From NCBI RefSeq assembly GCF_007644105.1, contig NZ_VFAC01000001.1, forward strand, positions 248,001 to 312,000: a stretch of 64,000 bases of DNA, in the 5' to 3' direction. A model generated the notes under the pieces. It saw only the letters and a list, made by a program, of their open reading frames with translations. It ran no database searches and was not told the DNA's origin. Position numbers and translations under genes: made by a program. Positions within the stretch are counted from its first letter, which is position 1; each line of letters starts with the position of its first letter. Below are positions 46,145 to 54,114 of the stretch, piece by piece. The DNA is from Elioraea rosea. Lineage in GTDB: Bacteria > Pseudomonadota > Alphaproteobacteria > Acetobacterales > Acetobacteraceae.

Positions 46145-47224
46145 ATGCTCATCCAAGTCGCGCCGCTCAAGAGCTTCGTCGCCTCGATCTTCGCGCGCGC
46201 AGGCACCTCGGAGGCCGAGGCCGCCCGCATCGCCGGCTACCTCGCGGAGGCGAACCTCGTCGGCCATGACAGCCACGGCGTGGTGCGGGTTCCTCGCTAT
46301 ATCCAGTGGCTGAAGGAAGGCCGCGTGCTCGCCGATGTCACGCCCGAGGTGGTGGTCGACACCCCCGTCATCGGCGTGGTCGACGGCAAGTTCGGCTTCG
46401 GCCAGACCGTCACGCCCGTCGCGGTGCAGCTCGGAATCGACAAGGCGCTGATGATGGGCCTCTCCGCGGTGGCACTGCGCAACAGCGGCCATCTCGGCCG
46501 GGCAGGCGACTGGGCCGAGATGGCAGCGGCTGCGGGACTGATCTCGATCCACTACGTCAACGTCCAGGGCAGCCTTCTCGTCGCACCCTTCGGCGGCGTC
46601 GACCGGCGCATCTCCACCGCCCCCTTCGCGATGAGCGTTCCCCTGCCGAACCGGCCGCTGATCCTCGACTTCGCGACGAGCCATGTGGCCGAAGGCAAGG
46701 TCCTGGTGGCCAGCCGCGGCGGCAAGAAGCTTCCGGTGGACGCGCTGATCCGCCCAGACGGCACGCTCTCGGGCGACCCGACGACGCTCTACGGCAAGAG
46801 CGAGGATCGCAACCCGGAGAATGGCGAGGGCGCGATCCGTGCCTTCGGCCTGCACAAGGGCTCGGGCCTCGCCTTCATGTGCGAGATGCTTGGCGGCGCG
46901 CTCACCGGCAACGGAACCTGCGGGCCGCGCGAAGGCGAGCGGGGCCGCATCACCAACGGCATGATGAGCTTCTACCTGCGGCCCGACGTGATCGGCCCGG
47001 TCGAGGAGATGGCGGCGAGGGCTGAGCGCTACATCGAGTTCTACAAGTCCTCCCGGCCGTCCGAGCCTGGCGGCGAGGTGCTGATCCCGGGCGAGACGGA
47101 GAACCGCTCGAGGGCCGAGCGCGGCGCGAAGGGCATCCCGCTTCCCGACGACACCTGGTCGAGCATCGTCGCCACGGCGCGCGAGGTCGGCCTCAACGAC
47201 ACCGCCATCCCCCAGGCCGCCTGA
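46145..47224 (+). CDS. Ldh-family (malate/L-lactate/ureidoglycolate type) dehydrogenase
   Basis: 359 residues. GHDSHGVVRVPRYIQWL at residue 40-55, NSGHLGRAGDWAEMAAAAGLI, and LDFATSHVAEGKVLVA are the signature blocks of the NAD(P)-dependent LDH2/MDH2 family, distinct from classical lactate dehydrogenases. It oxidises a 2-hydroxy acid to a 2-keto acid. AAGGA precedes ATG 46145. A substrate for the neighbouring HpcH/HpaI aldolase is a plausible product. Confidence 0.92.
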   Translation: MLIQVAPLKSFVASIFARAGTSEAEAARIAGYLAEANLVGHDSHGVVRVPRYIQWLKEGRVLADVTPEVVVDTPVIGVVDGKFGFGQTVTPVAVQLGIDKALMMGLSAVALRNSGHLGRAGDWAEMAAAAGLISIHYVNVQGSLLVAPFGGVDRRISTAPFAMSVPLPNRPLILDFATSHVAEGKVLVASRGGKKLPVDALIRPDGTLSGDPTTLYGKSEDRNPENGEGAIRAFGLHKGSGLAFMCEMLGGALTGNGTCGPREGERGRITNGMMSFYLRPDVIGPVEEMAARAERYIEFYKSSRPSEPGGEVLIPGETENRSRAERGAKGIPLPDDTWSSIVATAREVGLNDTAIPQAA

Positions 47225-47232
47225 GCGCCGCG

Positions 47233-48045
47233 ATGACCGGCGCGATCGGAGGGGTCGACCATTGCATCGTGCTGGTGCGTGACCTGGCCGCCGCGCGCGA
47301 CGTGTGGGAGCGCCTCGGCTTCCGCACCTCGCCGCGCGGCGTCCACTCCGCCCACATGGGCACGGCCAACCACACGATCATGCTGGCCGACGACTACATC
47401 GAGCTTCTCGGAACGGTCTCGGAGACGGCGCAGAACGCCCGCTGGCGCACGCGGCTGGCCGGGCCCGGCGAGGGCCTCGTCGCGATCGCGCTGCGCGCCT
47501 TCGATGCACCGAAAGCGGCAGAGGAGGTGGCCGCCCGCGGCTTTCCCCCGCTTCCCGTCCTCCATTTCGGCCGCCCCGTCGCCCTGCCCGGACCCGGCGC
47601 GATCGAGGCGACGTTCGATGTATTCCACCTTCGCGACATGCTCGCCGATGAGCTTCGCGTGTTCTTCTGCCGCCACAACGTTCCGGGGGCGACCTGGCCG
47701 CCCGGGCTGACGGAGCATCCGAACGGTGCTGTCGCAATAGAGAGCTTCACGATCCTCGCCGAGGATCCGCGCACCGCGGCAGAGGCGACCGCGAAGCTCC
47801 TCGGCCGGACGGCGGCACAGGCAGACGGCGCCATGGTCGTCGAGACCGGCCGGGCGCGGCTCCGCTTCCGCGAGAAGGGCACCGGCCGCGCGGGAATCGA
47901 TGCGATCGCCGTGCGCGTGCGCGACCTCGAGGTGGCCCGTGCAGCCCTCGCAGCGGGAGGCATCGAGCCTGCGCGCAAGGACGGCTCGCTTGCCGTACCG
48001 CGCGAGGCAGCGAACGGCGTTTGCCTCAGCTTCGTCCGGGCCTGA
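47233..48045 (+). CDS. VOC-family (glyoxalase-like domain) protein
   Basis: 270 residues made of two VOC-like modules: GVDHCIVLVRDLAAARDVWERLGFRTSPRG at the start and IDAIAVRVRDLEVARAALAAGG near residue 220. Such proteins bind a metal and act as isomerases, lyases or dioxygenases; the reaction here is unknown. It begins 8 bp after the Ldh stop, so the two are co-transcribed. Its stop is inside a hairpin shared with the convergent giant gene. Confidence 0.82.
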   Translation: MTGAIGGVDHCIVLVRDLAAARDVWERLGFRTSPRGVHSAHMGTANHTIMLADDYIELLGTVSETAQNARWRTRLAGPGEGLVAIALRAFDAPKAAEEVAARGFPPLPVLHFGRPVALPGPGAIEATFDVFHLRDMLADELRVFFCRHNVPGATWPPGLTEHPNGAVAIESFTILAEDPRTAAEATAKLLGRTAAQADGAMVVETGRARLRFREKGTGRAGIDAIAVRVRDLEVARAALAAGGIEPARKDGSLAVPREAANGVCLSFVRA

Positions 48046-48060
48046 CGGACCGCGTCAGGC
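48040..48060. terminator. Shared hairpin at the junction of the VOC and DUF6519 genes
   Basis: GCCTGACG (48040-48047) pairs with CGTCAGGC (48053-48060) around GACCG. The TGA stops of the two convergent genes lie in opposite arms. No T-run is present, so it may slow polymerase or protect 3' ends rather than terminate strongly. Confidence 0.5.
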
Positions 48061-51000
48061 GACGACGTTCGGCTGGCCTGACGCGCCCACCAGCTGCCCG
48101 CTTGTCGCGTTCCCCGTCCAGGCGATCTGCTTCGGCCCCTCGACGCGAACGCTCGGCGTCCGCGCCGAGCCGCGCACGACATTGGCCGAGACGCTGACGA
48201 GCGCATCCTCCGACGCGCGCACCGAGATGCTCGCCGCCGCCCCCGGCGTATCCAGCGGCGACCAGTGCTCGACGACGTTGCCCGTCACCAGCACCTCGCG
48301 GAAGCGCAACGGACGGTCCTGCACCGCGCCGCCAGCGCGCACATCGACGAGCGTATCGACCGATGGGCCGCGTACCCTGTTGTCGGTGATCGCGATGCTG
48401 CCCGCCCAGGCCTCGTCGTTCCCCGGAGGCAGGCCCTGCGCGGGAAGAGGGGTGGCGAGAATGCCACGGTGCGGCTTCAGGCGCTCCTCGCTCAGCACCT
48501 TGAAGCCCGCGTCGGTCCGCGCTGGATGGCTCCACGTCACCTCGTTGCCGTGCACGATGATGCGGGGAGCCGATACAGCGATGCCGTGCGCAGCCTCCAC
48601 ACGCTCGCCCGTCTCGGGCCATCCGGTATCGAAGATCGTGTTGTGCTCGATCACAACCTCGGTGCTGTCGATCATCGCCGCCTCGCCCGGCGGCGCCTCC
48701 TGCGCCGCATAGGACAAGGCGATCGCCGTGTCGGCGCCGAAGCCGCAGCGGTGCAGCAGGTTGCCGGAAACCCGCACGCGCCCCGCCGGAAGCTTGCCGA
48801 GATGCATGGCGACGATGCCCTGCGCGCTCGACGCAGCAACCACGTTCCGCTCGATCGCGACATGGGCGGCATCGACCGCCATGACGCCGACACTCCCGCC
48901 GATCGCGGCATTGCCGAGGATACGCACGCCCTCGCCCTGGTTGACGAGAACGGAAGCGAACGCATTGACCGAGACGTTGCCCTCGACCTGCGCGAGATCG
49001 CAGCCGTTCAGCGCGACCGCGAAGGTGCGGCCCGACACCATGTTGCCGGCAACCTCCACGCCGTCGGCAGCGAGGCTCCCCTCGAGGCCGGAGACGATGC
49101 CGAAGGCGAGGCCCTCCGCGGCCTCGCCGCGCTGCGTGGAGACGATGTCGTTGCCCGCGACGAGGCGCGTGCCGCGCGCGGCGAGGATGCCGCCATAAGG
49201 CCCTCCGCGCCAGGCAAGCACGTTCTCCGAAACGGTCGCGTTCTGTGCCGCGGCGACGATCGCGAAGCCGACCGCGCCAATCGCCGGCGCGACGATCAGC
49301 CCAGGTCTTGCGTTGGTCTCGGAAGCCGGCTGCGCATTCGTGACCGAACCTGCCGTGCGCTCGAGCCGCGACAGCGCCGCGCTCACGTCGTTGGCAAGCC
49401 GGAACTCGGAGGTGGCGCGCGAGAGGCTCGCAAGCGAAGCGACCTCCGTGTTGCGCGTCAGGCGAAGACGATCCGTGGCGAGCTCTGCGCGGTCGGCCGC
49501 AAGGCCGCCACGAAGTCCGCCCGGCGTCGGGGTTGCAGGTGTCGCGGTTCCGGGTGTCGCGGTTCCGGGTGTCGCGGTTCCAGGTGTTGCGGAGCCAGGC
49601 GTCGCGGTACCGGGCGTCGTGCTACCCCTAGTCGGCGGCGTCACGGTATCCGGCCCACGCGTGGGCGGCGGTTCGGCGGCCTGCTCGCCGCGCGGCCCGC
49701 CGCGCAACACGATGTTGTCGGCAACGAGCGCGAGTGTCGTCGCCAGCCCCTTGCCGCCCAGCGCATCCGTTCCCAGCAGAATGCCGAAACGATACCCAAC
49801 CGCACTGTTTCCGGTGACGCGAAGCGCGCCGGTGCAGGCAGTGACGCCGATCGCGACAAGCCCATCATCCGCGGAAGGCAGCGACCCGCCGGCGCGCTCG
49901 TCGGAAGGGTTCGCGATGAAGGCGCAGTCGCGCACCGTGAGGTCGGCCGTCGCCCCTTCGGCGCGAATGCCGATGGCGAGACGCTCGACGATCGAGGTCT
50001 CGATTGTCACGTCGCTGCCTTCGGTGAAGACACCGGCCGCCATTCCGCCCGCATCCTGCACCACGAAGCGGCAATGCGAGAGCCGGACGCGCTCTGTGCC
50101 CTGGCCGATCACGACCAGCCCCGGTTCCTCGACCCTCTCGCCGATGCTGCCCAACTGGAACACGATTCCGGCGACGGCAATGTCGGTGACAGGCACGCGT
50201 TGCGCATCGCCGCCGCCGATGCGGAGAAGCGGCACGTCGGACGAGCGCGTTAGCACCGCCGCACCTGGCGCCTCCGCGTGCAGCGACACGCGCGAGCGGC
50301 GGATGACCAGCGCGCCCCGCAGGACATGCTGCCCGGCCTTGAGGCACACGCAGCCGCCCGCCTGCGGCAGGCTGTCAATCGCCGCCTGGATGTCCTCTCC
50401 CGGGCGGACGACGACCGTGCAGCACCCGTCTCCCCCCTGCGGCGCGAGGGGCGGCCAGAGCGTGCGGCAGTCGGACGGGTCCTCGTTCGCGGCGATGTTG
50501 CCAATGGCGGCCAGCTGCGCGACGTGATGCACAGGCCCGTGCGGCGCCGCCGCCGTCAGCTCCTCGACGGATGCGTCCGCCGTGCGGGCGGCGAACACCC
50601 ACCAGTCACAGGCGCGATACTGCGCGCCCGCGCCCTCAAGCGTGAAGTCGACCTCGACGCCTTCCTCGAGCTCGATCATGCCTCCCGAAAGCGACATGAG
50701 GCCGTTCGCATCGAGCGTGTTGCGCGGGGCAGCCTGGTCCCAGCGGATGATTCGCGTGCGACGCTCCGCATGCCCATCGGCCGTGGTGGCGAAGGCGCGC
50801 TCGCCCGCGGGTGGGATCGCGCGATCGAGCACCACCGCGAACCCGTCCGCCCCCTGCTCCTCGAGTGGCGGTTCGGCGACCTGCGCCATCACGCCGCTCT
50901 CGCCGTTCAGGAAGCGATGCTCGTCGGTGATCTCCACCCAGTCGCCCGCGGAGATCCGGAGACCCGGATCGCGCCCGATGCGGGTGACGGTGAGGATCGA

Positions 51001-51768
51001 CACCTCCTTGCCGCCGCGGATCTCCTTCCGCATGCCGGTGACGGGCGAGCGGACCGAGGCGTTGTCGCGCGAGAACTTGAACCGTGCCGCACCCGTCGCA
51101 CCACCGACATGCACTTCCACGCGATAGAGACGATTCTCGAGGCCGCGATAGCCGGTCTTCGGCGCGATCAGGCACGGATCCTCGGGCGCTGGCGGAGCGA
51201 CGGCGCGCGTCGTCAGTCGCGCAGGCGATGGCGGAAACAGCGCATCGAGATCGACACCGCAGGACGCCTGGCGCACGCCGGCGACACGGACCTGCCACAC
51301 CGTCTGCAGCCGCGCCGCGGTATCGACGCCGCCGAGCGCGACATCGAGCAGGGACGGGTCCTCGACCCAGGTGACCTCGCGCTGCCAGACATCGAGGAAC
51401 ACATTGGCCCCGCCCGAGCCCGGCAAGCCAGGCGGGTCGGGCAGGAAGGGCTGCTTCAGGTAGCTGATCGGCGTGCCGTCGGAGGCGAAGGCCTCCGCGA
51501 GAAGCCCCTCGACATACATCCGCCCGGGGGCGATCGAAAAATCGCGTGGCGGCCCGCCAACGATACCGATACGGAACGCATCGACGGTCGAGAAGCGGCT
51601 GACCGCGGCGCGGCCGAACGTGTCGCGCGCCTGGCGCCGCGCGCGGCCGAGCGCGATCGCCGCCTGTTCGTTCCAATCGGCGTCGACCTGCACGCGCCCC
51701 TGCTGCATCAGCACGGAGGCGAACCGCTTGCGCGGATCGTGGGTCTGGCGTGAGTAGTCGCCTGCCAT
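48055..51768 (-). CDS. DUF6519-type protein with two right-handed beta-helix regions (putative eCIS appendage)
   Basis: 1237 residues. The N-terminus (DYSRQTHDPRKRF, VLMQQGRVQVDADWNEQ) is the DUF6519 signature found in phage-tail-like clusters, covering about residues 1-440. A first pectate-lyase-like beta-helix (VVRPGEDIQAAIDSLP onward) spans about 450-690, then a threonine/proline linker with TPGTA repeats (718-748), a short helical part (~755-805), and a second beta-helix (~820-1215) with many GN-V steps. Likely a tail-spike or fibre-like surface protein. AGGAGAG precedes the ATG. It is the last gene of the injection-system operon. Confidence 0.85.
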   Translation of the reverse strand: MAGDYSRQTHDPRKRFASVLMQQGRVQVDADWNEQAAIALGRARRQARDTFGRAAVSRFSTVDAFRIGIVGGPPRDFSIAPGRMYVEGLLAEAFASDGTPISYLKQPFLPDPPGLPGSGGANVFLDVWQREVTWVEDPSLLDVALGGVDTAARLQTVWQVRVAGVRQASCGVDLDALFPPSPARLTTRAVAPPAPEDPCLIAPKTGYRGLENRLYRVEVHVGGATGAARFKFSRDNASVRSPVTGMRKEIRGGKEVSILTVTRIGRDPGLRISAGDWVEITDEHRFLNGESGVMAQVAEPPLEEQGADGFAVVLDRAIPPAGERAFATTADGHAERRTRIIRWDQAAPRNTLDANGLMSLSGGMIELEEGVEVDFTLEGAGAQYRACDWWVFAARTADASVEELTAAAPHGPVHHVAQLAAIGNIAANEDPSDCRTLWPPLAPQGGDGCCTVVVRPGEDIQAAIDSLPQAGGCVCLKAGQHVLRGALVIRRSRVSLHAEAPGAAVLTRSSDVPLLRIGGGDAQRVPVTDIAVAGIVFQLGSIGERVEEPGLVVIGQGTERVRLSHCRFVVQDAGGMAAGVFTEGSDVTIETSIVERLAIGIRAEGATADLTVRDCAFIANPSDERAGGSLPSADDGLVAIGVTACTGALRVTGNSAVGYRFGILLGTDALGGKGLATTLALVADNIVLRGGPRGEQAAEPPPTRGPDTVTPPTRGSTTPGTATPGSATPGTATPGTATPGTATPATPTPGGLRGGLAADRAELATDRLRLTRNTEVASLASLSRATSEFRLANDVSAALSRLERTAGSVTNAQPASETNARPGLIVAPAIGAVGFAIVAAAQNATVSENVLAWRGGPYGGILAARGTRLVAGNDIVSTQRGEAAEGLAFGIVSGLEGSLAADGVEVAGNMVSGRTFAVALNGCDLAQVEGNVSVNAFASVLVNQGEGVRILGNAAIGGSVGVMAVDAAHVAIERNVVAASSAQGIVAMHLGKLPAGRVRVSGNLLHRCGFGADTAIALSYAAQEAPPGEAAMIDSTEVVIEHNTIFDTGWPETGERVEAAHGIAVSAPRIIVHGNEVTWSHPARTDAGFKVLSEERLKPHRGILATPLPAQGLPPGNDEAWAGSIAITDNRVRGPSVDTLVDVRAGGAVQDRPLRFREVLVTGNVVEHWSPLDTPGAAASISVRASEDALVSVSANVVRGSARTPSVRVEGPKQIAWTGNATSGQLVGASGQPNVVA
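49526..49630. repeat. 15-bp tandem repeat coding for TPGTA units
   Basis: Seven 15-bp units of the type GTCGCGGTTCCGGGT lie head to tail inside the DUF6519 gene; two are identical (49541-49570) and the outer ones degenerate. On the coding strand each gives Thr-Pro-Gly-(Thr/Ser)-Ala or a variant. Unit length is a multiple of three, so copy number can change without frameshift. Confidence 0.85.
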
Positions 51769-51822
51769 GGCCTCTCTCCTTCGGAAACCTCCGTCCCGCG
51801 CCTTCCGGCGCGGCGGGTCCCG

Positions 51823-54114
51823 TCACGTCACGAACACGATGCCGGGCTCGAGGCCCAGCGGCAGATACTCATCGAGGCGCCTGCCGAGATTGCCGAGCCG
51901 CTGCGGCTCCTTCAGGTGGCAGGTCACACCCATCGCCGCGCCATCCTCGGCCCCTGTCCCGATGCCGGAAGGGCAGCTACGGCCGAGCTGCGCATAGGCG
52001 GGCTGCCCGTAGCGGAGCGATCCGAAGACCGGCTGCATGCGCCGCCTTCCGCGCGCCGCGGCAGCCGCGCGTTGCGCGCCCGTCAGCGGCACGCCCTTTG
52101 CCGCTTCCGCATCCTCGATCGCGTCCGCTTCCGCGAGGTCGGGCTGGCAGCGCACGCGGCGCGGCGTCTGGCTGCCTTCGCCCGTATAGCTGAAGCGCAC
52201 GCAGCCTTCCGCGCGTCGCGCGATGCGCACCGAACCGAGCACGATCGATGTATCGAGCATCGGCAGGCGGATGGCACGGATGTTCCCGAACACGGTCGAT
52301 CGCTCGATGACGAGGGGCGGCGCATCACCCGACGAGCCCGGCCCGGCGATCGCATCGGTGTTGACGCCATCGACGATGCTGTCGAGCGCGACGAACTGTC
52401 GGGCATGCGCCGGCATCCTCACCGGCCCGAGAATGCTGAACGCGCACTCGACCGACAGCCCGGTGTTGCGCGGGTTCGCCCCCGTGCCGGCCGCGACGGT
52501 GAGCGACGGCTCGACGGGGCTTGCCGGCGCCGGGCTCAACGGCCCGGTTCCTGCGATCGATCGGCCGGGCACGAGCGTGCAGTGCATCAGCCTCAGCCTG
52601 CGCAGCGAGCCGATGACAGAGACGGCTCCCTCGATCAGGAGCCCCGACAGCGTGACCATGCTTTCGGGATGGTCGCCGGTGATCGTCAGCGGCTGGTCGA
52701 GGCGGAGATGCGGCCACGCGCGATCTGCCGCCTCGATGGCGAGCAGGCCACGGCGGCCAGTGACCGGGTCGGGGTCGGCGGGCTCGATCGTGAGCGGGCC
52801 GGAGACCGTCTCGTGGTAGGAACGGCTGTCGGCGATGCGGACCAGCGCATCAGGCTTGCCGTCCGCCGCCCAGGCATCGAGCGCGTCTCGCAGCGTCGAG
52901 TGACCGTCCTCGCCCACGGTGTAGCGCCGAAGAGTGAGGTCAGGGCGCACAAGCCAGGCGGCGCGGCCGTAGGGGCCACCGCCGAGATCGGCGACGGCGC
53001 CCTGGACGAGGCCGATGCGCAGCCGTACGGACGAGAGATCGGAACCGAGCGCGATCCGCCCGGAGCGGACATCGACGCCGACGAGGTCGCCCGACGGCCT
53101 TGCCCACGGCTCAAGCGTCATGCAGCGCACGCGATTGGCCGGCACCACGCTCTCCGTTCCATCGGCGGCGAGCAGGCTGATCGAAACGCTCGTCTCTCCG
53201 CCGCCGCTTCCGAAGGGGCCGAAAAGGTCGCTCACTGATGCGCCTGCATCGCGCGCGGCGACGAGATCATCATGGAACAGGCCCGGCCGGATCGGTCCGG
53301 GAACGTGCAGCTCGGTCGCCTGGCCGGTCTCGTCGTCCTCCCGCCGCGGCCGGATGAACAATGGTGCGTCCTGCCCCAGCGGCGAGGCACGCCAGCGCCA
53401 ATCGGCCGGGCTCGCCTCCGCCCGCGCGGAGACGCCATCGAGCGGCCGCGGCCGAAGCCGCCAGAGGAAGAAGCCGATCTTCGGAATGCCGTGTCGACCG
53501 ACGAACGCATCGAAGGGCCGGACGTCGACGGTGCGGGTGGAGCGGTCGAACGCACCCTCGATCATCTCCGCCACGCGGGTCGAGCGCAGATCGGTCCAGC
53601 CGCCCGCGCCGGCGCGCACATGGTTGCGGATGGCCTGCGTCCAGCCGAGCGTCTCGAAAAACTCGACGAGCCGCGCGGGCCAGCCGGTGACATCGCGCGC
53701 AAGCTCCTCGAGCATCGGCGCGGTGCCCTTGCGGCGGCGATAGTAGATCGTCTTCGCGACATCGGGCCGCGCGCGCGCGGCGATCGCCGGCATCAACCTC
53801 GCGATTCCGGCTAGGGCGCCGGCTCCGGCAAGGTCGGGGAAAAGCGTGTGCCAGAGCGCCGGCTCGGGCTGCGAGGAAGCGTCGAACAGGGGCGTGGTGC
53901 CGACGAGATCGCCGATATAGGGAATGGCCCAGGGATCGGCCGTTTCGACGAACAGCCCGTCATGCAGGCGGAACACATCGTCCTCGAGCACGGCGGCCTG
54001 CGCCTCGATCACGCCGAGGAGCGCGCGAAGCTGCCCGCCCGTCTCGGCATCGCGCTGGCGCCAGAAGGCGGGAAGCTGGCGGTACAGCCTGCCCTCTTCA
54101 CCGCGGCCGTTCAT
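51823..54114 (-). CDS. Tail protein I-like baseplate protein with beta-helix C-terminus
   Basis: 763 residues. The first ~130 residues (LYRQLPAFWRQRDAETGGQLRALLGVI, TADPWAIPYIGDLVGTTPL) match the phage tail protein I-like wedge protein of phage-tail-like clusters. From about residue 440 to 640 the chain has beta-helix character (LLIEGAVSVIGSLRRLRLMHCTLVPG, FVALDSIVDGV, IERSTVFGNIRAI). The last ~100 residues contain GRRRMQPVFGSLRYGQPAYAQLG. The start overlaps the stop of the large baseplate-J gene (ATGA). It probably joins the baseplate to an outer fibre. Confidence 0.82.
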   Translation of the reverse strand: MNGRGEEGRLYRQLPAFWRQRDAETGGQLRALLGVIEAQAAVLEDDVFRLHDGLFVETADPWAIPYIGDLVGTTPLFDASSQPEPALWHTLFPDLAGAGALAGIARLMPAIAARARPDVAKTIYYRRRKGTAPMLEELARDVTGWPARLVEFFETLGWTQAIRNHVRAGAGGWTDLRSTRVAEMIEGAFDRSTRTVDVRPFDAFVGRHGIPKIGFFLWRLRPRPLDGVSARAEASPADWRWRASPLGQDAPLFIRPRREDDETGQATELHVPGPIRPGLFHDDLVAARDAGASVSDLFGPFGSGGGETSVSISLLAADGTESVVPANRVRCMTLEPWARPSGDLVGVDVRSGRIALGSDLSSVRLRIGLVQGAVADLGGGPYGRAAWLVRPDLTLRRYTVGEDGHSTLRDALDAWAADGKPDALVRIADSRSYHETVSGPLTIEPADPDPVTGRRGLLAIEAADRAWPHLRLDQPLTITGDHPESMVTLSGLLIEGAVSVIGSLRRLRLMHCTLVPGRSIAGTGPLSPAPASPVEPSLTVAAGTGANPRNTGLSVECAFSILGPVRMPAHARQFVALDSIVDGVNTDAIAGPGSSGDAPPLVIERSTVFGNIRAIRLPMLDTSIVLGSVRIARRAEGCVRFSYTGEGSQTPRRVRCQPDLAEADAIEDAEAAKGVPLTGAQRAAAAARGRRRMQPVFGSLRYGQPAYAQLGRSCPSGIGTGAEDGAAMGVTCHLKEPQRLGNLGRRLDEYLPLGLEPGIVFVT

